From positions 1-34,389 of the forward strand of contig CAJQPF010000162.1 in assembly GCA_905480095.1 (NCBI GenBank): a stretch of 34,389 bases of DNA. Reading direction: 5' to 3'. Below are positions 26,339-34,389 of the stretch, one piece after another. Every line of letters starts with the position of its first letter. Positions within the stretch are counted from its first letter, which is position 1. The stretch comes from an uncultured Flavobacteriales bacterium. GTDB lineage: Bacteria > Bacteroidota > Bacteroidia > Flavobacteriales_D > Sanyastnellaceae. The notes beneath the pieces are model-generated. The model searched no databases, was not told where the DNA came from, and saw only the letters and a program-made list of their open reading frames with translations. Both the position numbers and the translations under genes were made by a program.

Positions 26339-27916
26339 TTGCATACAAAAGATGCGCGTGAATATCCCGGGCTAAGTACACTTGTACTCGACCACTTGAC
26401 CCATCAAAAGTCAGGTGTCAACCTTCGACCTTTAATTGAGGATAAAAACATTAAGGAAACAGTCTGCGAGGTTTTAGAAGAACAATACCGAAATCTCAAT
26501 TTGACGTTGCCACTCGGTTTAAGTAAATTCCGTGAAGATGGGGCCAGAACGGTCACCACAGGTCACCAACTTCAAATTGCAGGAGGACCTGCGTTTTTAC
26601 ATTACAAGACCATCACTGCGATTCGTCTTGCCCGTCAAATTGAAGCAGACACAGGAGAGAAAGTGGTGCCCGTCTTTTGGATGGCGTCTGAAGACCATGA
26701 TTTTAAGGAGGTCAGTTGGGTGAATGGTGAGGCTGGCAAGCATGTGTGGTCGAGTCCTTTATCGGACTTGAAATTGCCTGTCGGAAGATTGCGTTTGGAT
26801 GGCGTGAAGGAATGTTTGACGTCTTGGGGGGAGGATATGGGACAGGGTGGCAATGACTTTCGATCAGATTTTCAATCCATCTCTGAGTGTTATGATTTGT
26901 CACAAAAAAACAATGAGCGTTATTCTGATCTTTTCAGAAGGTGGATGCATGTGTGGTACGGGGACACGGAGTTGATCGTGATAGATGCAGATAGCCCCAA
27001 ACTTAAAGCGTTGGCTTCGGATCTCTTTTCCGATGAATTCACAACAAAGGGCATTCGTGACAGTGTCCGTAAAACGTCAGATGATTTAAGTGCAAAGGGA
27101 TTCAAAGCATCAGCGCATATAAGGGACGTGAATCTATTCTATATGCCCGAGGCGGCGTCTAGAGTAGGAATCATTAAAGATGAATGCGGAGGGTTTGCTT
27201 CTGGGGATCAACCCTTAAATAAAGGCGGGATTGAGTGGGGTGAGTGGTGCAAAGACAATGCTGAAAAATTGAGTCCCAGTGCGTTGTTACGCCCTTTTTA
27301 TCAAGAGCTTCTATTGCCGAATGTCAGCGTGGTTTTAGGGCCAGGCGAATTAAGTTACTGGAAGCAATTACAAGGTGCCTTTGCCTTGAAGCAGATGGAC
27401 ATGCCCGGTTTGCACCTGAGGGACCATGTCCTTGTCTTAGATAAGGAAATGCAAGCACATGCCGCAGAAGTGGGGTGGTCGTTTGAGAAAGGATGGTGGG
27501 ATGAGAATGAATGGGTCAGCACATGGATTGAGGGCCAACTCCCGAACAAAACAAGAGAGGTAGATGTCGTTTTGTCTGATTTGCAGCAACTTATTGAGGG
27601 CGTTTCCGCTTCAGTAGATCAAACGTTAAAGCCTGCAGCTTCTGCCAGTGCGTCGGGAATGAGAAAGATTTGGGAAGCGCAACAAAAGAAAATGAAAAAA
27701 GCAATTCGGAGACAGAATCCCGACAAAATCAATGCGATTTCTCGGAGTGCCTCTAAAATTTGCAGGAAGAACAGTCCCCAAGATAGATTCATGAATTTCC
27801 ATCATCTGGCAAGTCAGTTTGGGGGGTTCCATGCCTTGCGTGACCGCCTGATCGATGCCGAGGTGCCGCCCATGGAACTCACGTCATCTTTTATGCACAT
27901 TGTGGAGGAAGAATAA
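26339..27916 (+). CDS. bshC: Bacillithiol biosynthesis cysteine-adding enzyme BshC
   Basis: TVTTGHQLQIAGGPAFLHYKTITAIRLAR, VFWMASEDHDFKEVSWV, NVSVVLGPGELSYWKQL: BshC motifs. Called start is TTG. Confidence 0.95.
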   Translation: MHTKDAREYPGLSTLVLDHLTHQKSGVNLRPLIEDKNIKETVCEVLEEQYRNLNLTLPLGLSKFREDGARTVTTGHQLQIAGGPAFLHYKTITAIRLARQIEADTGEKVVPVFWMASEDHDFKEVSWVNGEAGKHVWSSPLSDLKLPVGRLRLDGVKECLTSWGEDMGQGGNDFRSDFQSISECYDLSQKNNERYSDLFRRWMHVWYGDTELIVIDADSPKLKALASDLFSDEFTTKGIRDSVRKTSDDLSAKGFKASAHIRDVNLFYMPEAASRVGIIKDECGGFASGDQPLNKGGIEWGEWCKDNAEKLSPSALLRPFYQELLLPNVSVVLGPGELSYWKQLQGAFALKQMDMPGLHLRDHVLVLDKEMQAHAAEVGWSFEKGWWDENEWVSTWIEGQLPNKTREVDVVLSDLQQLIEGVSASVDQTLKPAASASASGMRKIWEAQQKKMKKAIRRQNPDKINAISRSASKICRKNSPQDRFMNFHHLASQFGGFHALRDRLIDAEVPPMELTSSFMHIVEEE

Positions 27917-27975
27917 ATCATAAAAGAAGCATCTCAATCGATGGTGCTTTCAGAGATTAGTGGTACTTTGGTTTT

Positions 27976-28404
27976 ATGGAAAAAAACGCAAACCTTCATT
28001 CTGTTAAAGATGCAAATGGAGACACCGCATCGCCGCAATTAAAGGACAATATTAAAAATTATCTCATCGACATTGATGGCACGATTACGGAAGATGTGCC
28101 CAATGAGGAGCCAGAAAGGATGGCCACTTGCATGCCCTTTCCAGATGCGCTTGAGACCATGACACGTTGGTATGAAGAGGGGCATATCCTCACGTTTTTT
28201 ACATCAAGAACGGAAGATCACAGAGTGGTTACTGAGGCTTGGCTAAAGAAACATTCGATCAGGTACCATGGACTCTTGATGGGCAAGCCCCGTGGAGGCA
28301 ATTACCACTGGATAGACAATCACATCGTACGCGCGACTCGCTTTGAGGGGAAATTCACGGATATGGTACGCCAAACAAAAACAGTCGAGGTTTTTGACAG
28401 CTAA
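27976..28404 (+). CDS. HAD-like hydrolase-fold protein of unknown function
   Basis: NYLIDIDGTITEDVPNEEPERM (DxDGT motif I), ILTFFTSRTEDHRVVTEAWLKKHSIRYHGLLMGKPRGGNYHWIDNH. Confidence 0.78.
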   Translation: MEKNANLHSVKDANGDTASPQLKDNIKNYLIDIDGTITEDVPNEEPERMATCMPFPDALETMTRWYEEGHILTFFTSRTEDHRVVTEAWLKKHSIRYHGLLMGKPRGGNYHWIDNHIVRATRFEGKFTDMVRQTKTVEVFDS

Positions 28405-28410
28405 CCGCAA

Positions 28411-28821
28411 TTATCTGCTTTGCAGAAAGCGCTGCAAAATGATCGCCGCAGCCACTTTGTCAAGTGCGCCTTTTTCCCTTCGGTTTTTTTTATTCATACC
28501 CCCTGAGATCATGGCTGACATGGCTTCGTTGCTTGTATCTCCTTCGTCAACCTGATGAACTGGGAGGGAAGGGTATGTTTTTTCTAAGAAAAGAATAAAT
28601 TGACTGATTCCAACACTGCTGTCTGTTTGACTTCCAACCATAAGCCCTGGCACACCGACAACAAATCCGCCGCACGGCTCGTCTTTCATTAACCGAGCGA
28701 TTTCAGCGTTTAACCCTTGTGTTTCAATTGTTTTTAAAGGTGTGGCAATGATTACATTGCTGTCGGTAACAGCAATCCCGGTTCTTTTTGCGCCCCAATC
28801 GAATGCGATATACCTTGACAT
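28411..28821 (-). CDS. ruvX: Holliday junction resolvase-like RuvX (YqgF)
   Basis: YIAFDWGAKRTGIAVTD, GFVVGVPGLMVGSQTD, QVDEGDTSNEA. ORF track starts at 28857; the internal start MSRYIAFDWG at 28821 fits the family better. Confidence 0.92.
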   Translation of the reverse strand: MSRYIAFDWGAKRTGIAVTDSNVIIATPLKTIETQGLNAEIARLMKDEPCGGFVVGVPGLMVGSQTDSSVGISQFILFLEKTYPSLPVHQVDEGDTSNEAMSAMISGGMNKKNRREKGALDKVAAAIILQRFLQSR

Positions 28822-28874
28822 AGGTGCAATATACAAGTGAGAACATACCTTTACCACTTATATACTAACAGTAA

Positions 28875-29681
28875 ATGAAAAATACAATAGAGTCTATTTG
28901 GGATGACAGGTCGCTTCTGGATACAAAAGAAGCCCGAGATGCCATTGCTGATGTGATGCAAAAGCTTGACACAGGCGTTTTACGATGTGCATCACCTGAT
29001 GGTGACGGTTGGGTTGTGAATGATTGGGTCAAGAAAGCGGTTGTCTTGAATTTTCCAATTCAAGAGATGACGACGATTGAGGCCGGTCCTTTTGAGTTTC
29101 ACGACAAGATGCCTCTTAAAACGGGCTATGCAAAGGCAGGGGTGAGAGTGGTTCCGCATGCCATTGCCCGTTATGGAGCGTTTATTGCCAAAGATGTGAT
29201 TCTTATGCCGAGTTACATTAACCTCGGAGCATATGTTGATTCTGGCACCATGATCGATACTTGGGCCACGGTCGGGTCCTGTGCCCAAATCGGTAAGGAT
29301 GTTCATATCAGCGGTGGGGTTGGAATTGGAGGCGTACTCGAGCCCTTACAGGCTTCCCCAGTAATCATTGAAGATGGGGCTTTTGTCGGTTCCAGATGCA
29401 TTGTGGTTGAGGGCGTGAGGGTAGGAAAGGAAGCGGTTTTGGGAGCCGGTGTCGTGCTGACATCGAGTACATTGATTCTGGATGTGACCGGGGACAAACC
29501 TGTGGAGCACAGAGGTTATATCCCACCAAGATCTGTTGTGATTCCAGGGACACGGCCAAAAAAATTCCCCGCTGGTACATACGATATTCCTTGTGCATTA
29601 ATCATCGGAAAACGGAGTGAAAGTACCGACAGAAAAACGTCTTTAAACAGTGCGCTGAGGGAGCATGATGTGGCCGTTTAG
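28875..29681 (+). CDS. dapD: 2,3,4,5-tetrahydropyridine-2,6-dicarboxylate N-succinyltransferase
   Basis: Hexapeptide-repeat protein; AYVDSGTMIDTWATVGSCAQIGKDVHISGGVGIGGVLEPLQASPVIIEDGAFVGSRCIVVEGVRVG. Confidence 0.97.
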   Translation: MKNTIESIWDDRSLLDTKEARDAIADVMQKLDTGVLRCASPDGDGWVVNDWVKKAVVLNFPIQEMTTIEAGPFEFHDKMPLKTGYAKAGVRVVPHAIARYGAFIAKDVILMPSYINLGAYVDSGTMIDTWATVGSCAQIGKDVHISGGVGIGGVLEPLQASPVIIEDGAFVGSRCIVVEGVRVGKEAVLGAGVVLTSSTLILDVTGDKPVEHRGYIPPRSVVIPGTRPKKFPAGTYDIPCALIIGKRSESTDRKTSLNSALREHDVAV

Positions 29682-29767
29682 CGGTGAGATGACAAAAGTG
29701 TGTTTTGTGTGGAAAAATTGAGCTCTTTTTTCGAGGGAATCGAGGAGGATTCATGCATATTTACACC

Positions 29768-30886
29768 ATGCATTTTATAGTATCTAGCACCCACCTACTT
29801 CGACACCTTCAAATCTTGAGCGGTGTCCTAAGTAACAGCAACACCTTGCCCATCTTAGATCACTTTTTATTTGATCTGGCTCCCGGAGAGGCTGTTATTT
29901 CAGCAAGCGATCTCGAGACCACGATGACCGTTCAACTCGAAGTGAGAACTGAAGACAAAGGAACGATTGCGATCCCCGCAAAGATGTTGTTGGAAATCCT
30001 CAAAGCATTCCCAGACATTCCTTTGACGTTTAAAATCGACACAGACACCTTTGCCATCGAGTTAGTGAGTGATGCGGGAAAGTATAAACTTACAGGAGCA
30101 AATGGAGAAGAATTTCCAAAAACCCCTGAACTAGAAGGGGTATCCAACGTTGAATTGACAGCGGACACCTTGGTGAAAGCGATTAACCGAACAATTTTCG
30201 CAGCTGGATCAGATGACCTCAGACCAGTGATGTCAGGCATTTTCTTTGAGTTATATGAGGACAGTATTCGTTTTGTTTCTACCGATGCACACCGACTCGT
30301 ACGTTATGCAAGAACAGATGCGAAAGCGAATGAATCTTCTCAGTTTATCGTTCCTAAGAAGCCGCTTAACCTCTTAAAGGCGGCTGCAACATCCGCAGAA
30401 ACTGTGGTATTGAGTTTCAACGAATCAAATGCGAAGTTCTCTTTCAATGATGTGTCTATCTCGTGTCGTTTGATTGAAGGCAAGTATCCCAACTATGATG
30501 CGGTCATCCCTAAGGAGAACCCAAATAGGATGACGATTAATCGGATGGACTTTCTTCAAGCCATACGGAGGGTGGCTATTTTTGCAAATAAAACGACGCA
30601 TCAGGTACGTTTGAGAATTGCAGGGAGTGAGTTGACAGTGAATGCAGAAGATTTGGATTTTGCAAATGAAGCCTCAGAGCGTCTGACATGCAGCTATCAA
30701 GGAGAGGATATTGAAATTGGGTTTAACAGCAGATTCTTGGCTGACATGCTTAATAACATTGACGCACCAGAAATTACTTTAGAATTAAGTGCGCCGAATA
30801 GGGCAGGAATCATTCGTCCTTCAGAGCCTGAAGAAAGTGGCGAAGACCTCCTGATGCTCGTGATGCCAGTCATGCTCAACTCATAA
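29768..30886 (+). CDS. dnaN: DNA polymerase III subunit beta (sliding clamp)
   Basis: MHFIVSSTHLLRHLQILSGVLSNSNTLPILDHFLFDL...; FVSTDAHRLVRYAR; C-terminal LMLVMPVML. ORF track start at 29705 adds 21 uncharacteristic residues; 29768 is preferred. Confidence 0.96.
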   Translation: MHFIVSSTHLLRHLQILSGVLSNSNTLPILDHFLFDLAPGEAVISASDLETTMTVQLEVRTEDKGTIAIPAKMLLEILKAFPDIPLTFKIDTDTFAIELVSDAGKYKLTGANGEEFPKTPELEGVSNVELTADTLVKAINRTIFAAGSDDLRPVMSGIFFELYEDSIRFVSTDAHRLVRYARTDAKANESSQFIVPKKPLNLLKAAATSAETVVLSFNESNAKFSFNDVSISCRLIEGKYPNYDAVIPKENPNRMTINRMDFLQAIRRVAIFANKTTHQVRLRIAGSELTVNAEDLDFANEASERLTCSYQGEDIEIGFNSRFLADMLNNIDAPEITLELSAPNRAGIIRPSEPEESGEDLLMLVMPVMLNS

Positions 30887-30896
30887 GCCGTCGACG

Positions 30897-31772
30897 TTAC
30901 TTTTCGCGCGGTCTTTTTTTGTTGGGTGGGGTGTTTTTATCGCCTGGGACTTTTTTAGGTCGAGGCACCCAGTGATAGTTGACATTCTCTTCCCCGGTAT
31001 GTCCCACATGAGCGTCATTGCTTTCGGGGTTTATGTCATTCTCAAGTGCTGATTTCTCTCTTTGAGCCAATGTGTCTGGGTGATTTGGGTTCCCTCTCAT
31101 CCACCATTCTGGCAAATCTTCGTGTGCAGCTTCAGAAATTTCAAATTTGTAAACCGGGTTTTTGGGGCCACTGTTTCTGTAGTAAAACGCAAGGATAGAA
31201 CCTGAAATGGCGCCTGCCAAATGACCTTCCCAGCTGACACCTTCCTTTATTGGGAGCATGAGCCAAATCATACCGCCATACAGAAACACCACGACAAGTG
31301 TGATGCGTAACAGCAACAGGTTCTTGCGAACGAGTCCACTAACAAAGAGGAAGGCTGCGAGTCCATAAACGAGTCCACTTGCGCCGATGTGATTTGATGG
31401 CGCTACCCCGATAAGCCAAAGCAAAATGCCGCTGGTCAAAAACATGATCGCCCAAACACGAATGGCGAGGGATCTGTAAAAATAGAAGAGCAATCCATTG
31501 AGTACAAAAAAGGATGCGGTGTTGTTCCAAATATGTGACAATCCGCCATGAAGGAAGGGATATGTGAAGATGCCTTTCAGCCCTTTCAACTCTCTTGGAC
31601 GATTGCCATATTGATTCAGGTTGAGGTCAAAAGCGTAGTCAATTAAGAATACACTCCAAATCGCAATCAGGAAAAGCATTGTAAACCAGAGCGCAAAGTG
31701 CAATCTTTGTTTGTCAGTGATCGATGTTTTACGCGGATTAGATTTCATTACTGCTAAGTTACCAATCAACAC
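30897..31772 (-). CDS. Rhomboid family intramembrane serine protease
   Basis: Multi-TM; GASGLVYGLAAFLF (GxSG catalytic serine) and WEGHLAGAISG (catalytic His). Start may be internal (MKSNPRK, near 31748). Confidence 0.9.
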   Translation of the reverse strand: MLIGNLAVMKSNPRKTSITDKQRLHFALWFTMLFLIAIWSVFLIDYAFDLNLNQYGNRPRELKGLKGIFTYPFLHGGLSHIWNNTASFFVLNGLLFYFYRSLAIRVWAIMFLTSGILLWLIGVAPSNHIGASGLVYGLAAFLFVSGLVRKNLLLLRITLVVVFLYGGMIWLMLPIKEGVSWEGHLAGAISGSILAFYYRNSGPKNPVYKFEISEAAHEDLPEWWMRGNPNHPDTLAQREKSALENDINPESNDAHVGHTGEENVNYHWVPRPKKVPGDKNTPPNKKRPREK

Positions 31773-31865
31773 CTTGAATATGATAAGTGATTTTTTTAAG
31801 TCAAAAGTCCTCGAATTGTAGGCTTAGATTTGAAGACATGAGTACCTGAACCAATTGATACCTGA

Positions 31866-32810
31866 ATGAGCGTTTCTGAAATACATGCATTAATACAGCT
31901 CCTGGACGACCCCGATGAAGGAGTCTACCGTCATGTGCGGGAGGAGTTGTTGTCAAAAGGGACTGGAATTCTTCCAGCCGTATTAGAACATAGAGCAGAC
32001 AAGTCACATTGTGCAGTTCACGAAAGTCGTTTGAATGAACTCGTAGATGGTTTGCATGGCGGATATGTAAAAAATGGATTACAGGATTGGTTTAAGGAGG
32101 GCGCACAGAATATTATAGATGGCGCACTGTGGATTCATAAAGCTGCAGATCCATTGATTGATATTGATGATGTGAAGGCGCAATATGAAAAGTTAAAAAG
32201 AGATGTTTGGCTTGAGTTAAATGAGGAGCTAACAGCATTAGAGCAAGTGAGGATTTTAAATCACGTCTTATTTAGTGCAGAGGCCTTTACAAATGCGAAG
32301 TCAGGTCATCCAGCCCCGCAAGATGCTTTAATAGGAGATGTGATGAGTCACAAGAGTGGAAATCCTTTGGGACTCGGGATTCTTTACCTGTCGATAGCAC
32401 GGGATTTGAACTTGCCTATTCATGGCGTCAATCTTCCGAATCATTTCATTCTTTGCTATTGCGATGAACATCATGTTCACAACGGAGCGAAACACACTGA
32501 GGACAATCAGGTTCCAGGCGGGATTCTTTTTTACATCAACCCATTTAGTGAGGGCACGGTCATTCATCCAAATGATGTCAGCGAGTTTCTCAGTCACTTA
32601 GACTTGCCTGTAGATGAAAGACATTGTGGGCCTTGTGCACCCATAGATATTATTCGCAGATTGATTGGGAATGTCGCGTATGCATATGAACGCAACGGGT
32701 CTGTTTCACAAGCGGAAAATATGAGGGAGCTGCTCCTGTTCGTTGAGTCTGACACAAAGCACAATGTGGAGTCTGAGGGTGGTTTCGAAGAAGAAGAAGG
32801 AGAACTTTAA
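31866..32810 (+). CDS. SirB1-like transglutaminase-fold protein
   Basis: LDDPDEGVYRHVREELLSKG; SHKSGNPLGLGILYLSIARDLNLPIHGVNLPNHFILCY; CAPIDIIRRLIGNVAYAYERNG. Confidence 0.82.
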   Translation: MSVSEIHALIQLLDDPDEGVYRHVREELLSKGTGILPAVLEHRADKSHCAVHESRLNELVDGLHGGYVKNGLQDWFKEGAQNIIDGALWIHKAADPLIDIDDVKAQYEKLKRDVWLELNEELTALEQVRILNHVLFSAEAFTNAKSGHPAPQDALIGDVMSHKSGNPLGLGILYLSIARDLNLPIHGVNLPNHFILCYCDEHHVHNGAKHTEDNQVPGGILFYINPFSEGTVIHPNDVSEFLSHLDLPVDERHCGPCAPIDIIRRLIGNVAYAYERNGSVSQAENMRELLLFVESDTKHNVESEGGFEEEEGEL

Positions 32811-32812
32811 GG

Positions 32813-33055
32813 ATGTGGAAGGAACAAGACGATAAGCTTGTCAGGGAGTATCATTTCCAAAACTTTGTCGATGCATTTTCTTTCTTGTCACATGTTGCTG
32901 AATTGGCAGAAATTCACGCGCATCATCCAACGATCGTCAATACTTACAGCTACGTGAGACTCGAGTTAAATACGCACGATGCGGGTGGGGTGGTGACAGA
33001 AAAGGACAGATCCCTCGCTGTAGATATCGATAAAATAAACATTACAGAACGTTAG
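32813..33055 (+). CDS. 4a-hydroxytetrahydrobiopterin dehydratase (pterin carbinolamine dehydratase)
   Basis: W...LVREYHFQNFVDAFSFLSHVAELAEIHAHHPTIVNTYSYVRLELNTHDAGGVVTEKDRSLAVDID: complete PCD pattern. Confidence 0.93.
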   Translation: MWKEQDDKLVREYHFQNFVDAFSFLSHVAELAEIHAHHPTIVNTYSYVRLELNTHDAGGVVTEKDRSLAVDIDKINITER

Positions 33056-33061
33056 TGCACA

Positions 33062-33094
33062 AAAAAAGGGACACTCAAATGGCATCCCTTTTTT
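33062..33094. terminator. Bidirectional intrinsic terminator between convergent genes
   Basis: AAAAAAGGGA (33062-33071) / TCCCTTTTTT (33085-33094), perfect inverted repeat with A/T tracts on both sides, between stops at 33055(+) and 33110(-). Confidence 0.88.
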
Positions 33095-33109
33095 GAATGT
33101 GATCTAGAA

Positions 33110-33640
33110 TTACTTGACTGGGCTCGCTGCAGGAGCTGCGGGCGTAACGTCAGCAGTGATTGTAAGTATTGTTTGGGCTGGGTCTGTGTTTGCCGTCACT
33201 GTTACTTTCTTCGTTATCTTGTTTTTCTTTCCCTTAGAATTAAACTTCACTTCAATTTTACCAGTCGCACCTGGCGCGATTGGGTCTTTCGGACACTGTG
33301 GTACAGTACATCCACAAGATCCTTTGCATTTGTCAAGAATGAGTGGTTCAGCGCCTGTATTGGTGAATTCAAAATAGTGCGTCACCGCATCTCCCTCATC
33401 CATCACGCCAAAGTCATGTGCGTACTCGTTAAATGAGATCCCGGTCAATGGACCTGCAGGCACCTCAGCGGCATTCTTTGCAGGGTCAAAGTCCCCTGGT
33501 TTCGCATTTACTGGCGGATCACCTGCTTCTGTTTTTTCATCTTGTGTTTGAATCGGTTTTGATTTCGGTGTTGCTTCGGACGCGCAAGAGAAAAGAATGC
33601 AAGATGCAATAATGGAAACGGCTAATGTTAGCTTTGACAT
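33110..33640 (-). CDS. DUF1573 domain lipoprotein
   Basis: Lipobox ILFSCAS; FNEYAHDFGVMDEGDAVTHYFEFTNTGAEPLILDKCKGSCGCTVPQCPKDPIAPGATGKIEVKFNSKGK is typical DUF1573. Confidence 0.94.
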   Translation of the reverse strand: MSKLTLAVSIIASCILFSCASEATPKSKPIQTQDEKTEAGDPPVNAKPGDFDPAKNAAEVPAGPLTGISFNEYAHDFGVMDEGDAVTHYFEFTNTGAEPLILDKCKGSCGCTVPQCPKDPIAPGATGKIEVKFNSKGKKNKITKKVTVTANTDPAQTILTITADVTPAAPAASPVK

Positions 33641-33714
33641 TTTATGTTGATTAAATGTGATGTATTTATTTTTACAGCAAAATTAAGAAAAATGTTGCTA
33701 GAAGTGTCATGTAT

Positions 33715-34389
33715 TTATCGAAAGGTTTTGTGTGCAAGTTTGCTGTTTTCAAACCTGCCATCGTTCAGAATCTCAATCGCTTCGTTCAGTGCTTCATTCA
33801 GGTCACCAATGACTCTGTAAAATGTAGACTGGCTGTATGTGTTGCGGCCTATAAACGCTTTAAGTCGAAGTGTGATTGCCTCTCCGGAGATTTCCCAATC
33901 CCCTTCTGGGAATTCAATGGGATCTTCTTCGCTTCCTTTTTCTTGTGCCCAATCTTGAAACGCTTTTATTTCTTTTTCTGAAACAACATATTGATTCACG
34001 AAATCATCCTCAGTAGGGTATTCGGCTTCTAATCTTGCGCGATTGTTGTCTACGAATTCCAATGCATAGCTGCTCATCATTCCTTTGCGAAGTAAGTTTC
34101 GGAAGGTTTCGCTGTTTGAAGTCGTGTCTATAGGTACAAAAACATCAGGAAGAATTCCGCCGCCGCCATAGACTGTTCTTTTTTTGATGCGGGTCTCATG
34201 CTTGAGTGAGTCTGGAAGATCTAGGGAATCTAAACTCAAAAGTTCACCACTCTTGTATCGGTCATACTTTTCATTTCGATAAGCATCGACTCCCTCATCA
34301 TATGGCTTCTGAATACACCTACCGGCAGGCGTGTAGTATTTCTGAACTGTGAGTCTGACTGCACTTCCGTCTCCTAAATCTATGGGGCG
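33715..34389 (-). CDS. S41 family C-terminal processing peptidase, partial (C-terminal part; N-terminus beyond the right edge)
   Basis: The ORF track starts at an internal TTG (34239), but the frame is open to the window edge: RPIDLGDGSAVRLTVQKYYTPAGRCIQKPYDEGVDAYRNEKYDRYKSGELLSLDSLDL..., the S41/CtpA protease-core signature (LTVQKYYTPAGRCIQ). Confidence 0.9.
   Translation of the reverse strand, partial: RPIDLGDGSAVRLTVQKYYTPAGRCIQKPYDEGVDAYRNEKYDRYKSGELLSLDSLDLPDSLKHETRIKKRTVYGGGGILPDVFVPIDTTSNSETFRNLLRKGMMSSYALEFVDNNRARLEAEYPTEDDFVNQYVVSEKEIKAFQDWAQEKGSEEDPIEFPEGDWEISGEAITLRLKAFIGRNTYSQSTFYRVIGDLNEALNEAIEILNDGRFENSKLAHKTFR

Noticed and set aside
29708-29716. Relaxed DnaA-box match (TTTTCCACA on the minus strand) just upstream of dnaN, possible oriC
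   Set aside because: A single 9-mer match to a degenerate consensus, with no cluster, no AT-rich unwinding region and no dnaA nearby; expected by chance.
33715-34239. Hypothetical protein with its start at 34239 as listed in the ORF track
   Set aside because: That start is an internal TTG; the frame continues to the window edge with an S41 protease signature, so it is the C-terminal part of a larger gene.

Overview
The window looks like a compact, mostly core-genome segment of a Bacteroidota (Flavobacteriales-like) chromosome. Lineage is inferred from a T9SS type-B (CHU_C/gliding motility) C-terminal domain, a TonB receptor with a carboxypeptidase-regulatory-like plug extension, bshC, a DUF1573 lipoprotein and a DUF5916-type protein. 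I support about 33 protein-coding genes, including serC (partial), a GPx-family peroxidase, a flippase, rny, zapA, an M23 peptidase, mltG, a Wza-like lipoprotein, rfbC, an MltD-like transglycosylase, an MsbA-like ABC exporter, a TonB receptor, an orphan family-5 substrate-binding lipoprotein, an ACMSD-like decarboxylase, an ECF sigma factor, a T9SS-B protein, bshC, ruvX, dapD, dnaN, a rhomboid protease, a SirB1-like protein, a pterin dehydratase and an S41 protease (partial). I found no tRNA, rRNA, CRISPR array, transposase, phage gene or recognisable defence system. The most interesting part is the co-directional run at 20.5-28.4 kb. It contains a compact ECF-sigma / membrane protein with VVVADE repeats / outer-membrane-like protein / T9SS cargo cassette. 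A secreted protein with MopE-like and dockerin-like C-terminal modules at 14.1-16.2 kb is also of interest. I see no convincing evidence of a dramatic new system; most of the window is ordinary.
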